Virus record (IMG/VR): IMGVR_UViG_3300033273_000557
Location: 1 to 21,759 of that record
Reading direction: 5' to 3' (one strand)
Length of the DNA: 21,759 nucleotides
Origin: a virus
In this document: positions 1-6,463 of the stretch, one piece after another
Layout: the number at the start of each line of letters is the position of its first letter
Position numbering within the stretch: the first letter of the stretch is position 1
Notes under the pieces: model-generated
Database searches by the model: none
The model's input: the letters and a program-made list of their open reading frames with translations, nothing else
What the model was told of the DNA's origin: nothing
Made by a program: the position numbers and the translations under genes

Positions 1-41
1 CAAATGCCTTCTAGACGAAGGCGATAGGCGGTAGAAAGCAT
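1..41 (-). CDS. 5' end of a small conserved phage protein (partial)
   Basis: An ATG at 41 on the minus strand, two bases past the stop of the preceding gene, opens a frame that runs off the left edge. It encodes MLSTAYRLRLEGI. A GGAAG Shine-Dalgarno-like sequence lies just upstream, inside the last codons of the neighbour, so the two are probably translated together. The opening resembles a short hypothetical protein common in marine T4-like cyanophages, but only 13 codons are visible. No function can be given. Confidence 0.5.
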   Translation of the reverse strand, partial: MLSTAYRLRLEGI

Positions 42-42
42 A

Positions 43-240
43 TTATTCTTCCGATAGATAGTGCTCTAGTTGGTTGATCCTTTGAAATTCTTGGTACGCT
101 GCTTCAGAACGTACATGGAGCACATCACGAATGTCGTCCATAATGAATGTCGGATCTATACCATCATCTAGATATTTATCTATGGCTTCCTTGAGGTAGC
201 GGTATCTATGCCACTCCTGACTATAAGGTTTGTAGTGCAT
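43..240 (-). CDS. Small conserved hypothetical protein (65 aa)
   Basis: Function unknown. The 65-aa product starts MHYKPYSQEW and is charged and mostly helical in appearance, with no signal peptide, membrane segment or cysteine motif. I chose the ATG at 240. The frame continues upstream to a TTG at 291, but that codon lies inside the terminator stem and is the -35 box of the promoter at 263-291, so it should not be translated. Transcription from that promoter would start near 256, leaving a leader of only about 15 bases and no clear Shine-Dalgarno sequence. The gene may therefore be translated almost leaderless. Its stop is two bases before the next start. The protein resembles short hypothetical proteins of T4-like cyanophages. 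Confidence 0.65.
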   Translation of the reverse strand: MHYKPYSQEWHRYRYLKEAIDKYLDDGIDPTFIMDDIRDVLHVRSEAAYQEFQRINQLEHYLSEE

Positions 241-262
241 AATATAGTAGACATATGCAGAT

Positions 263-291
263 AGTATAGTACAAAAAAAGAGGGGTGTCAA
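263..291 (-). promoter_or_regulatory. Sigma70-type (early) promoter overlapping a terminator
   Basis: On the minus strand TTGACA (291-286), a 17-base spacer and TATACT (268-263) make a near-consensus host sigma70 promoter reading into the 65-aa gene. The -35 box overlaps the loop and right arm of the terminator at 273-300, and the terminator's T-run falls in the spacer. Early genes of T4-like cyanophages are known to use host sigma70 promoters. Confidence 0.75.
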
Positions 292-300
292 GCACCCCTC
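273..300 (-). terminator. Rho-independent terminator after the porin-like gene
   Basis: An 8-bp GC-rich stem, GAGGGGTG (300-293 read on the minus strand) with CACCCCTC (287-280), closes a 5-base loop. It is followed on the minus strand by seven T residues (279-273). It lies 22 bases past the stop of the porin-like gene and should end that transcript. Confidence 0.85.
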
Positions 301-322
301 AATTTTACTTTAGATTCTGATA

Positions 323-694
323 TCAGAAGGACCAAGTAGCACCGATCTTGGTGCCATAACCATTGTCAGCACCGTCAATACCACCAGCGAAGGAGAGTTC
401 GCCGTAAACAGAGAGTGCCTCGGTAGCAGCAACGCTGCCATAGACCTTACCAGACAGAACGGTGTCAGACTCACCGCCGTCAGTGACGACGAAGCTAGGA
501 CCGATTTGAGCACCGTAGGAGACAGCACCAGCTTCACCAGCGTAGCCCACGTGAGCGTCTGTGGTGGTTCCAGTGTAGTCTGATCCCGTGAAACCAGAGT
601 TTGCCTCTACGTTAACGTAGGGACCTGCAAGGGCAGCACCAGGGGCAGCGAAAGCGACGGCTGCAGCGGCAGCAGCGAAAGCAGTTTTGATCAT
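323..694 (-). CDS. Secreted beta-barrel (porin-like) small protein
   Basis: The 123-aa product begins MIKTAF, followed by an alanine-rich hydrophobic stretch and an ALA/G site near residue 23, a classic Sec signal peptide. The mature part alternates glycine and aromatic residues in amphipathic beta strands and ends GATWSF. The C-terminal Phe matches the signal recognised by the outer-membrane BAM machinery. This suggests a small outer-membrane barrel, probably made during infection or related to a host protein. The ATG at 694 is preferred over the upstream ATG at 772 because AAAGGAAAA lies just before it and the signal peptide starts there. The gene is more GC-rich than the tail genes. Similar proteins occur in marine cyanophages; the function is unproven, and a virion-associated role is an alternative. 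Confidence 0.7.
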   Translation of the reverse strand: MIKTAFAAAAAAVAFAAPGAALAGPYVNVEANSGFTGSDYTGTTTDAHVGYAGEAGAVSYGAQIGPSFVVTDGGESDTVLSGKVYGSVAATEALSVYGELSFAGGIDGADNGYGTKIGATWSF

Positions 695-778
695 TGTTGT
701 TTTTCCTTTGTTTAGAGTTACTTGCGGAGTGGTTACCCGCAGATGGTGGATGAGGTTAAACCCCCATCGCATGAATAC

Positions 779-786
779 AATTTATC
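779..786 (-). promoter_or_regulatory. Possible T4-type late promoter for the porin-like gene
   Basis: The 152-base gap between the spike candidate and the porin-like gene (695-846) holds GATAAATT on the minus strand, six of eight matches to the T4 late box TATAAATA, about 85 bases before the start codon. I see no good -35/-10 pair or strong terminator in the gap. A short CGGA/TCCG inverted repeat near 832-841 is too weak to call. Confidence 0.3.
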
Positions 787-846
787 AGGGTTACAAAGAA
801 AAAACAACCCCCCTTGTGCCAGTTTTTAATACGGATTTCCGATCAA

Positions 847-1950
847 TCAGTTAAGATAAATTAATGCACCTTGAATTTTCACGTCTGTCTTTGCCGTGAT
901 GTTGACCCCACCAAGTCCTGACGTGATGCCAACGTCACCGCCACCTATGACGTTCACAGCAGCACCAGCGGTCTGTGTGAGTGCCCCACCTGCTGCTGTA
1001 GTAACCGCTGCTCCTGCCGTCTGTGTGAGTGCTCCTGCAGTGGCAGTCTGAGTGATGTTACCAACAACTGATGTGAAATTCATATTGCCTAACAACGCAT
1101 CTACACTGAATGATGTCAATCTATCCACAATCAAAGGTGTGGAGAGTACAGCACCAGCAACAATTGTTTTAGACACGCCACCAACATTTTGCTGATAGTC
1201 ACCAAGAATCTGCCAGTTGACATGTCCTGGTGAAATAATATTTACAGATGCTCTTGGATCAAACTGAAGATCTGTCTTCTCTGCAACAATTGTTGACTTC
1301 TGCCCAAGAACTTCTTCAACACTAGTCTCACAAGTTTGCTTAATTTTACCAGCATTCAACTGGATTTCTCCACCACCACTGGGACCTGCCTGAATAAGAA
1401 CCTTTGACTTTCCAATCAAAGAGAGAACATCAGCTGCCTCAATGACAACCTTAGTTGCTTTAAGTCGCAACTCTCCATGACACTCGGTGATAGCGTCACC
1501 ATAGTATAGATTGGAACAAGCAAGTTTTTCTGTTGCAGATGTTTCTGTAGTATCAGATCCCTCACCCTCAGTGGGACTTGACGGACTAGCACTTGCTTCT
1601 GTAACTACTGGTCCTCCATATTTTGCCAGTTGTCCACCCTTGGCATTGATGATAAACCTACCACCACATGCCTTGCCATTGCCACCAGATCCAGACAGCA
1701 TCATGATGTCTCCATTCTGCTGAATAGAGATACCCATGCCATTTAGTTTGTTCCTGATCTCAAGGTCACCATCATCTAAGATGGCATACCTCTTACCATT
1801 GATGAGAACTGTAATCTCACGTGTGACTTCAGTATCCTGAGTCTCGTCTGGTTTTGTTGGTTTGGGTGTATTTTTATTCGCAAACTCGTTTGAACGATTG
1901 CGATTTACGCCCCTATCACTTAATACCTTGTCTTCAAATCTTTGTGCCAT
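847..1950 (-). CDS. Beta-helix-like virion protein, candidate gp5-associated spike
   Basis: The 367-aa product has a charged N-terminal tail (about 1-45), then many short beta strands spaced at roughly eight residues. A Ser/Thr/Glu-rich insert lies at about 117-142. A repetitive C-terminus (about 295-345) repeats TQTAGAAV twice and continues with Gly/Val/Thr strands. T4 gp5 ends in a trimeric beta-helix needle of short repeats; this protein could be that needle encoded separately, because it directly follows the gp5-like gene, which lacks such a region. The start at 1950 is supported by AGGAG overlapping the stop of gp5; a TTG 21 bases upstream gives a longer frame but no better ribosome site. 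The spike role is inferred; it could be another tail-tip or fibre protein. Confidence 0.6.
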   Translation of the reverse strand: MAQRFEDKVLSDRGVNRNRSNEFANKNTPKPTKPDETQDTEVTREITVLINGKRYAILDDGDLEIRNKLNGMGISIQQNGDIMMLSGSGGNGKACGGRFIINAKGGQLAKYGGPVVTEASASPSSPTEGEGSDTTETSATEKLACSNLYYGDAITECHGELRLKATKVVIEAADVLSLIGKSKVLIQAGPSGGGEIQLNAGKIKQTCETSVEEVLGQKSTIVAEKTDLQFDPRASVNIISPGHVNWQILGDYQQNVGGVSKTIVAGAVLSTPLIVDRLTSFSVDALLGNMNFTSVVGNITQTATAGALTQTAGAAVTTAAGGALTQTAGAAVNVIGGGDVGITSGLGGVNITAKTDVKIQGALIYLN

Positions 1951-1961
1951 GATTACAACTC

Positions 1962-4823
1962 CTAGGGACAATCAATATATTTACCAGTTCCGATCTTCGC
2001 AGATCCAACTGTGACTCGTGCCTCTGGATCTAGGCAACTGAATGAAGGAATAAATCTTGCACCGTATCCACCACCACCTAAAATCTTCACCTCAGGATAG
2101 CGATCAAATACGATAGATCTATTCTTAACACGAACACTAATAACTTTACCGCCATCAATAACTGCCTCAGCAACGTCAGGATCTCCGTTGATGTATACAG
2201 TGGGTTCAGAGGTATACTGTCTACCAGGACTCAACATGGTAAACGAGTCAATGATACATTCCTTGCCAGCATTTGATGGTGAGTTAAGTTTGTATCCAAA
2301 TCCTGGATCAGTGACTCTAACTTCCTTGAGCAATCCATTCTCATCCAATAGTGGAAGTGCAGCCGCTCTGTTACCCTCACCTGTGATAATGATAACAGGT
2401 GGTTCAACATAAGGAGTTCCTGGATCATCAATAGGAATTTCAATGAATCCACCACCAGGATCTGTAATTGGTGTACCAAATGTTGGACTTCTTTGTCCAC
2501 CATCGGAACCTGGGATGTTAGAGGAACTGTCATCAGATGCTGTCTGATCTTCATCACTAAATCCTTCTGTATCAGAAGCAATCAAGACACTAACCTGAGC
2601 ACCCGTTCCAATAATACCAAATACGATTGTCTCCTGTCCCTCTAACTCACCATCTTCGGCAATACCAACGATAACTTTTGCCTTGTTATTTTCAATTACA
2701 CATGTGCCAGATAGACTATTACTGACAATATCACTTGGAGTAATACCAGTGCCAAACAATCTGTAGAACAAAGTAGTTCCTGTTGCTACATTGGTAGTCG
2801 TGATAGTGTAAGTGATAAACTCACCTTCCTTCACGAGATTCTTATCAGCAGTTACTCTATAAGTTGGTCTTGCATCTGGATCTGTCTCCGTAGTGCCATC
2901 ACCATCATCGTCATCATCATCTGGATCTGTAAGATCAGGAGGAGTGACTGGAGGAACTGGATTCTGTGATGGTGGGGGTGGAGGAGTTCCTGGCGTAATG
3001 GGTGTTGTTGGAGGTCCACTTGGATCGGATGGTGTTGATACTCTAGAGTCACTAATAACACACCTAGCAATAGTCTGAGACGCGACTGCAGCAATTGTAC
3101 CAGGAGTATCCTTACGAATTGTCATGAAGAAATCTTCATCAATCTCCTTCTCAGTATCAACATACGTTCTAACAGCAATGGTCTTGCTAGTTTCTCCTGG
3201 CGAGAATCCAAGAATTCCACTCTTCTGTTCATAATCTACATCTTTTACTGCAGATCCATCACGTGTAGAGTATCTGACACTAGAAGAAACATCAGTATAT
3301 CCACCTCTAGTTACTGTGAATACAGCAATATCTCCTTCTTCAATTCTAATATCAGAGATGGAATACTGAATCACCAGTGGTTCTACAGGATCTTGAATTC
3401 CACCGATAGTAATGACCGAAGTATCAGTTAGAGTTGTTCCTTCATATGCTTCATCACAAGTATACTTAGACCAATCTTCACCTGTAACAGGGAACAGATC
3501 ATCAGTAATATTTTTAAGAAGTTCGTCTAAGAAATTTTCTCTCTTATCAGTTGCACAATCTGTACAAATAGTAGTAGTCTTAGAACAAGACTTGCCAGGA
3601 CCATCACAAGAAATACCAAGCAGATCTAAGACATAGTTGATAGTGTCACCAATAATGTTGATGGCAGAAGCAGCTGCACCAAGAATGTCAGACAAAGGAC
3701 CGAGAACTTTATCAAGAAGTTCTTCCATCAATGACTGAATCTTATTGATAAGACCCTCAACCAATTGATCAACAAGACATGCTGCTGCCTTATAAATTTC
3801 AAACAGATATCCAAAGATAAGGTCTTCAAGGAAGTTGGCGAGACGATCTCCCAGATCTGCCATTTGACAACCAACGTCATCAAGAATCTCATCAAAGAAT
3901 GCAGTAATAGCACTCAATGAATTTCCAGTAGCGTTTGGATATATCAGTAGATTGATAAGATCTTTGACTGCTGCTTTTAATTTTTCAAGAATAAATCCTT
4001 TGACAGAAGCAACAAAAGTCTCCATGACAAGAATACCTTTGTTGACATATTCTCTACCAATATCAACAACATCAAAGAGTTCTCCAGACAATTCACCGAT
4101 AAGGTATGTCCCTAACTTACCATCATTTCTCTGAGTTTCATATAACATCTCAGAGAGTAGTCTCTTGAATGTATTTGTTAGGTCAGTTTCTTTACCACAC
4201 TTGTCAGCAATCTCTACGCAGAAATTAATTCCTGCTGGATTCGTTTTGGTATTCTGTGCGTATTTTGCGTTGAGAAAATTAGTAGTGCCAGTAGATATTG
4301 TTGTACCTTCTTCTTCAACTGTCGCACCAGTGTGTGCATGTCCAGCATCCGTTACACTTGGTGTTGCAGTGGCACTATCATCCTGATCAAAAGGAATCTT
4401 ATTTACATCATCAACATATGTTGTAAATGATTTACACCCTGGTTGACCAGGAGTGGGATCTGTATCATCTGGTTCAGTCTTTGAGTTTGCAACTCTACCA
4501 ATTGATCCCATGATCATTGGTTGCTGTTTATCATTATCTAAGAAAAATCCTACAACCCAGACGCCAGGTCCGAGTTGATCTGATACAGATGTTGCACCAC
4601 CAGGAGTATGTGGATTGGTCACAGGCATCATTACCATTGCCCATGGCAAATCCTGTGTGTCTACGACATCACAAGATTGGGGGTGATAACCAACAATTCT
4701 GACTCTATATCTGCCAGACTGTTTGAAATCACCTGTTTTGTCGGATTCAATTTGTCCAATCCACCAAGAGAATCCGTCAGATCCAATTTGGTTTGTTGGG
4801 TAAAGATTACTCAACGCATCCAT
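1962..4823 (-). CDS. gp5: Baseplate hub protein gp5-like with Calx-beta domains, no lysozyme
   Basis: At 953 aa it is far longer than T4 gp5 (575 aa). Residues about 19-112 match the gp5 OB-fold: W-WIGQIE, GRYRVRIVGYHP, LPWAMVMMPVT, and VVGFFLDNDKQQPMIMGS. In place of the lysozyme domain there is a helical region (about 200-405) and a four-cysteine cluster (406-423). A Calx-beta domain follows (about 485-592, with the DGSAVKDVDY and DEDFF motifs). After a Pro- and Asp-rich linker (595-655) come a second related beta domain (655-750) and C-terminal DPGFGY/SPGRQY-type repeats (800-950). The gp5 lysozyme motifs are not visible. It should form the trimeric hub at the tail tip with the gp27-like protein. 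It lies between cp12 and the spike candidate in the same operon. Confidence 0.85.
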   Translation of the reverse strand: MDALSNLYPTNQIGSDGFSWWIGQIESDKTGDFKQSGRYRVRIVGYHPQSCDVVDTQDLPWAMVMMPVTNPHTPGGATSVSDQLGPGVWVVGFFLDNDKQQPMIMGSIGRVANSKTEPDDTDPTPGQPGCKSFTTYVDDVNKIPFDQDDSATATPSVTDAGHAHTGATVEEEGTTISTGTTNFLNAKYAQNTKTNPAGINFCVEIADKCGKETDLTNTFKRLLSEMLYETQRNDGKLGTYLIGELSGELFDVVDIGREYVNKGILVMETFVASVKGFILEKLKAAVKDLINLLIYPNATGNSLSAITAFFDEILDDVGCQMADLGDRLANFLEDLIFGYLFEIYKAAACLVDQLVEGLINKIQSLMEELLDKVLGPLSDILGAAASAINIIGDTINYVLDLLGISCDGPGKSCSKTTTICTDCATDKRENFLDELLKNITDDLFPVTGEDWSKYTCDEAYEGTTLTDTSVITIGGIQDPVEPLVIQYSISDIRIEEGDIAVFTVTRGGYTDVSSSVRYSTRDGSAVKDVDYEQKSGILGFSPGETSKTIAVRTYVDTEKEIDEDFFMTIRKDTPGTIAAVASQTIARCVISDSRVSTPSDPSGPPTTPITPGTPPPPPSQNPVPPVTPPDLTDPDDDDDDGDGTTETDPDARPTYRVTADKNLVKEGEFITYTITTTNVATGTTLFYRLFGTGITPSDIVSNSLSGTCVIENNKAKVIVGIAEDGELEGQETIVFGIIGTGAQVSVLIASDTEGFSDEDQTASDDSSSNIPGSDGGQRSPTFGTPITDPGGGFIEIPIDDPGTPYVEPPVIIITGEGNRAAALPLLDENGLLKEVRVTDPGFGYKLNSPSNAGKECIIDSFTMLSPGRQYTSEPTVYINGDPDVAEAVIDGGKVISVRVKNRSIVFDRYPEVKILGGGGYGARFIPSFSCLDPEARVTVGSAKIGTGKYIDCP

Positions 4824-4828
4824 ATTAC

Positions 4829-5056
4829 TCAGTTATCATAAATTTTACACTCAGGAGCTCCTGGTTGTTGGTCACAATAGAGTTCTAGAGGAGAGGGATC
4901 ATGGTGATCTCCTGCTTCAATCTCTTCCTTGTGATGCTCCACATATTCTTCCAGATCGTGCAGTTCGCCTTCAATGTGACGACGCTGCTGAGGTGAGGTC
5001 ATGGGATTCTGAAGAATCTCTTTGTCCTTCTCAATATGCTTTTCAATGCTTTCCAT
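4829..5056 (-). CDS. cp12: CP12-like Calvin cycle inhibitor (auxiliary metabolic gene)
   Basis: The 75-aa product ends LYCDQQPGAPECKIYDN, matching the C-terminal CP12 signature in which a disulfide-forming cysteine pair (C61, C70) precedes an acidic tyrosine-containing tail that binds GAPDH. CP12 is a redox-controlled scaffold that joins GAPDH and phosphoribulokinase and shuts down the Calvin cycle. Phage copies are thought to push host carbon toward the pentose phosphate pathway and nucleotides. The N-terminal cysteine pair is absent, and ELHDLEEY stands where host proteins carry AWD-VEEL. The TAAGGAGG directly upstream overlaps the gp27-like stop and is the strongest ribosome site I saw. 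It is sandwiched between two baseplate hub genes, so it would share their late expression unless an internal promoter exists. Confidence 0.85.
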   Translation of the reverse strand: MESIEKHIEKDKEILQNPMTSPQQRRHIEGELHDLEEYVEHHKEEIEAGDHHDPSPLELYCDQQPGAPECKIYDN

Positions 5057-5065
5057 AAGTCCTCC

Positions 5066-6460
5066 TTAGTTTACTTTACTTTCCTTATCCTTGATACCGT
5101 AAGAGTCACGAATCAATTCTAACACAGTGTAGACATTTTGTCCTGGTATGTCAAATTGATGATTCAGATGTTTGATCAAATAGGTGCCACTATGTTCTGG
5201 ATCCCAAACTTCTTCTTCTCTTTGTTGTTCTGCCCGTTGGTTTGGAATTCTAACTTCAATCTTGTCGCCAGCAGAAAGTTCCAAGTGTCCAGTTACAGAG
5301 ATTGTCAATACTTGATTGAACATTAAACCAAGTCTAGAGATACCTTGTGAGAGATAATCCTTTTGTCGGTCTAAGTATTCAGACTTTTCCGTAGCAACTT
5401 CGGTCCCACTATACCAACACTCGTTATTGACGATTGTTGACATTACCCTAGATGGATATTCAGACAAGGTTGTCTGTCCAATAGGTAGTTTTGTTTGACT
5501 GCCCATGTGGACCATATCATCCCAGGTATCTTTTAAAGAATATACAAACTCCTCATACTTTCCAGTATTTATGTCAAGGTAATGAATGATTGAAGAGTAT
5601 GTACCCTCCCGCAACTTCTTCATCATATCAATTTCAGAACCATAGATAACTTCTTGAATTTTATATGTTGACTCTTCACCCGTTGTTTTTCCTGGAGACC
5701 ACACATAATTGCTACCGATAGTAGGAGCAGCATCAACAGAACTCAGTTCATCAATTGACTTGTATACAAATCCCTTCCTTGTTTGGAAGAACAAAAATCC
5801 CGCAGTTCCTTTTGCTTTCTGAGCACCAGCACCAACATCACTGGCAGTAGCAGAAGGAGTTGCCCCAGGTACTGATTTGCTTGTCTTCTTTGAAGGTGCT
5901 GTCTTTGCTACAGTTTTTGACTGCAATGATCTAATTACAGCAAATGGTGTTTTCTTTGCTGGTAGCATCTTGATTCTGCCCTCAGACTCTTGTGCAAAAA
6001 TTTGACCAGGAGAAACTCCCAATTTCTCTCTCAGTAGTTTTGCTGCAATTTCTGTAGGTGTGCCTGTCTGAATCGTATTGACTCGCATACCTTCGTTGAT
6101 GAGACCCTCAACAGATATCAGACAAAGAGTATAAATTTGCTTCCTATCGGCACTAGATCTGTTAGATACTTTCCACACCCGAAATTCATAAGAGTAGTCA
6201 TCTCCATTGATATCCTCAACTTCTAATACAACCTTTTCAAATCCTTGAATAGGCATAGAAGAAATTAAGTTCTCTTGGTTATCAACAATTACCGCTGTTG
6301 CACCAAAAGCAGGATATCCAATATCTTCATGATACTGGAAATGAGAACACATCGCTAACAGGTTAGCATAAGGTGTTCCGTTTTCTTCCCCTGCTTTCCA
6401 AATAGAAAGTTGTTTTGTCGTAAATGAAGAGGCATAAGATTTTTCCTTAAAGTCTGCCAT
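5066..6460 (-). CDS. Probable baseplate hub protein, gp27-like
   Basis: The 464-aa product precedes cp12 and gp5 in the same operon, and T4 gp27 forms the cylinder that carries gp5. The C-terminal part (about 375-455) reads like the gp27 end domain: a strand-rich TGHLELSAGDKIEVRIPN, then GTYLIKHLNHQF and NVYTVLELIRD, compared with the NFNLTPGVKI and YVDEVIHEL motifs of T4 gp27. An Ala/Ser/Lys/Pro-rich linker (about 180-220) makes it longer than T4 gp27 (391 aa). The ATG at 460 positions into the 6000s (6460) follows the previous stop by three bases. Assignment rests on context plus weak similarity; another hub or spike-adapter protein is possible. Confidence 0.6.
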   Translation of the reverse strand: MADFKEKSYASSFTTKQLSIWKAGEENGTPYANLLAMCSHFQYHEDIGYPAFGATAVIVDNQENLISSMPIQGFEKVVLEVEDINGDDYSYEFRVWKVSNRSSADRKQIYTLCLISVEGLINEGMRVNTIQTGTPTEIAAKLLREKLGVSPGQIFAQESEGRIKMLPAKKTPFAVIRSLQSKTVAKTAPSKKTSKSVPGATPSATASDVGAGAQKAKGTAGFLFFQTRKGFVYKSIDELSSVDAAPTIGSNYVWSPGKTTGEESTYKIQEVIYGSEIDMMKKLREGTYSSIIHYLDINTGKYEEFVYSLKDTWDDMVHMGSQTKLPIGQTTLSEYPSRVMSTIVNNECWYSGTEVATEKSEYLDRQKDYLSQGISRLGLMFNQVLTISVTGHLELSAGDKIEVRIPNQRAEQQREEEVWDPEHSGTYLIKHLNHQFDIPGQNVYTVLELIRDSYGIKDKESKVN

Positions 6461-6463
6461 ACA

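Noticed and set aside
241-291. TTG-initiated N-terminal extension of the 65-aa gene
   Set aside because: It overlaps the promoter and terminator and would lie upstream of the expected transcript start.
832-841. CGGA/TCCG inverted repeat after the spike candidate
   Set aside because: A four-base stem without a T-run is too weak for a terminator.
2893-3078. Glycine/serine-rich plus-strand frame and TCATCATC-type triplet run
   Set aside because: This is the reverse of the Asp/Pro-rich linker codons of gp5, not a separate repeat or gene.
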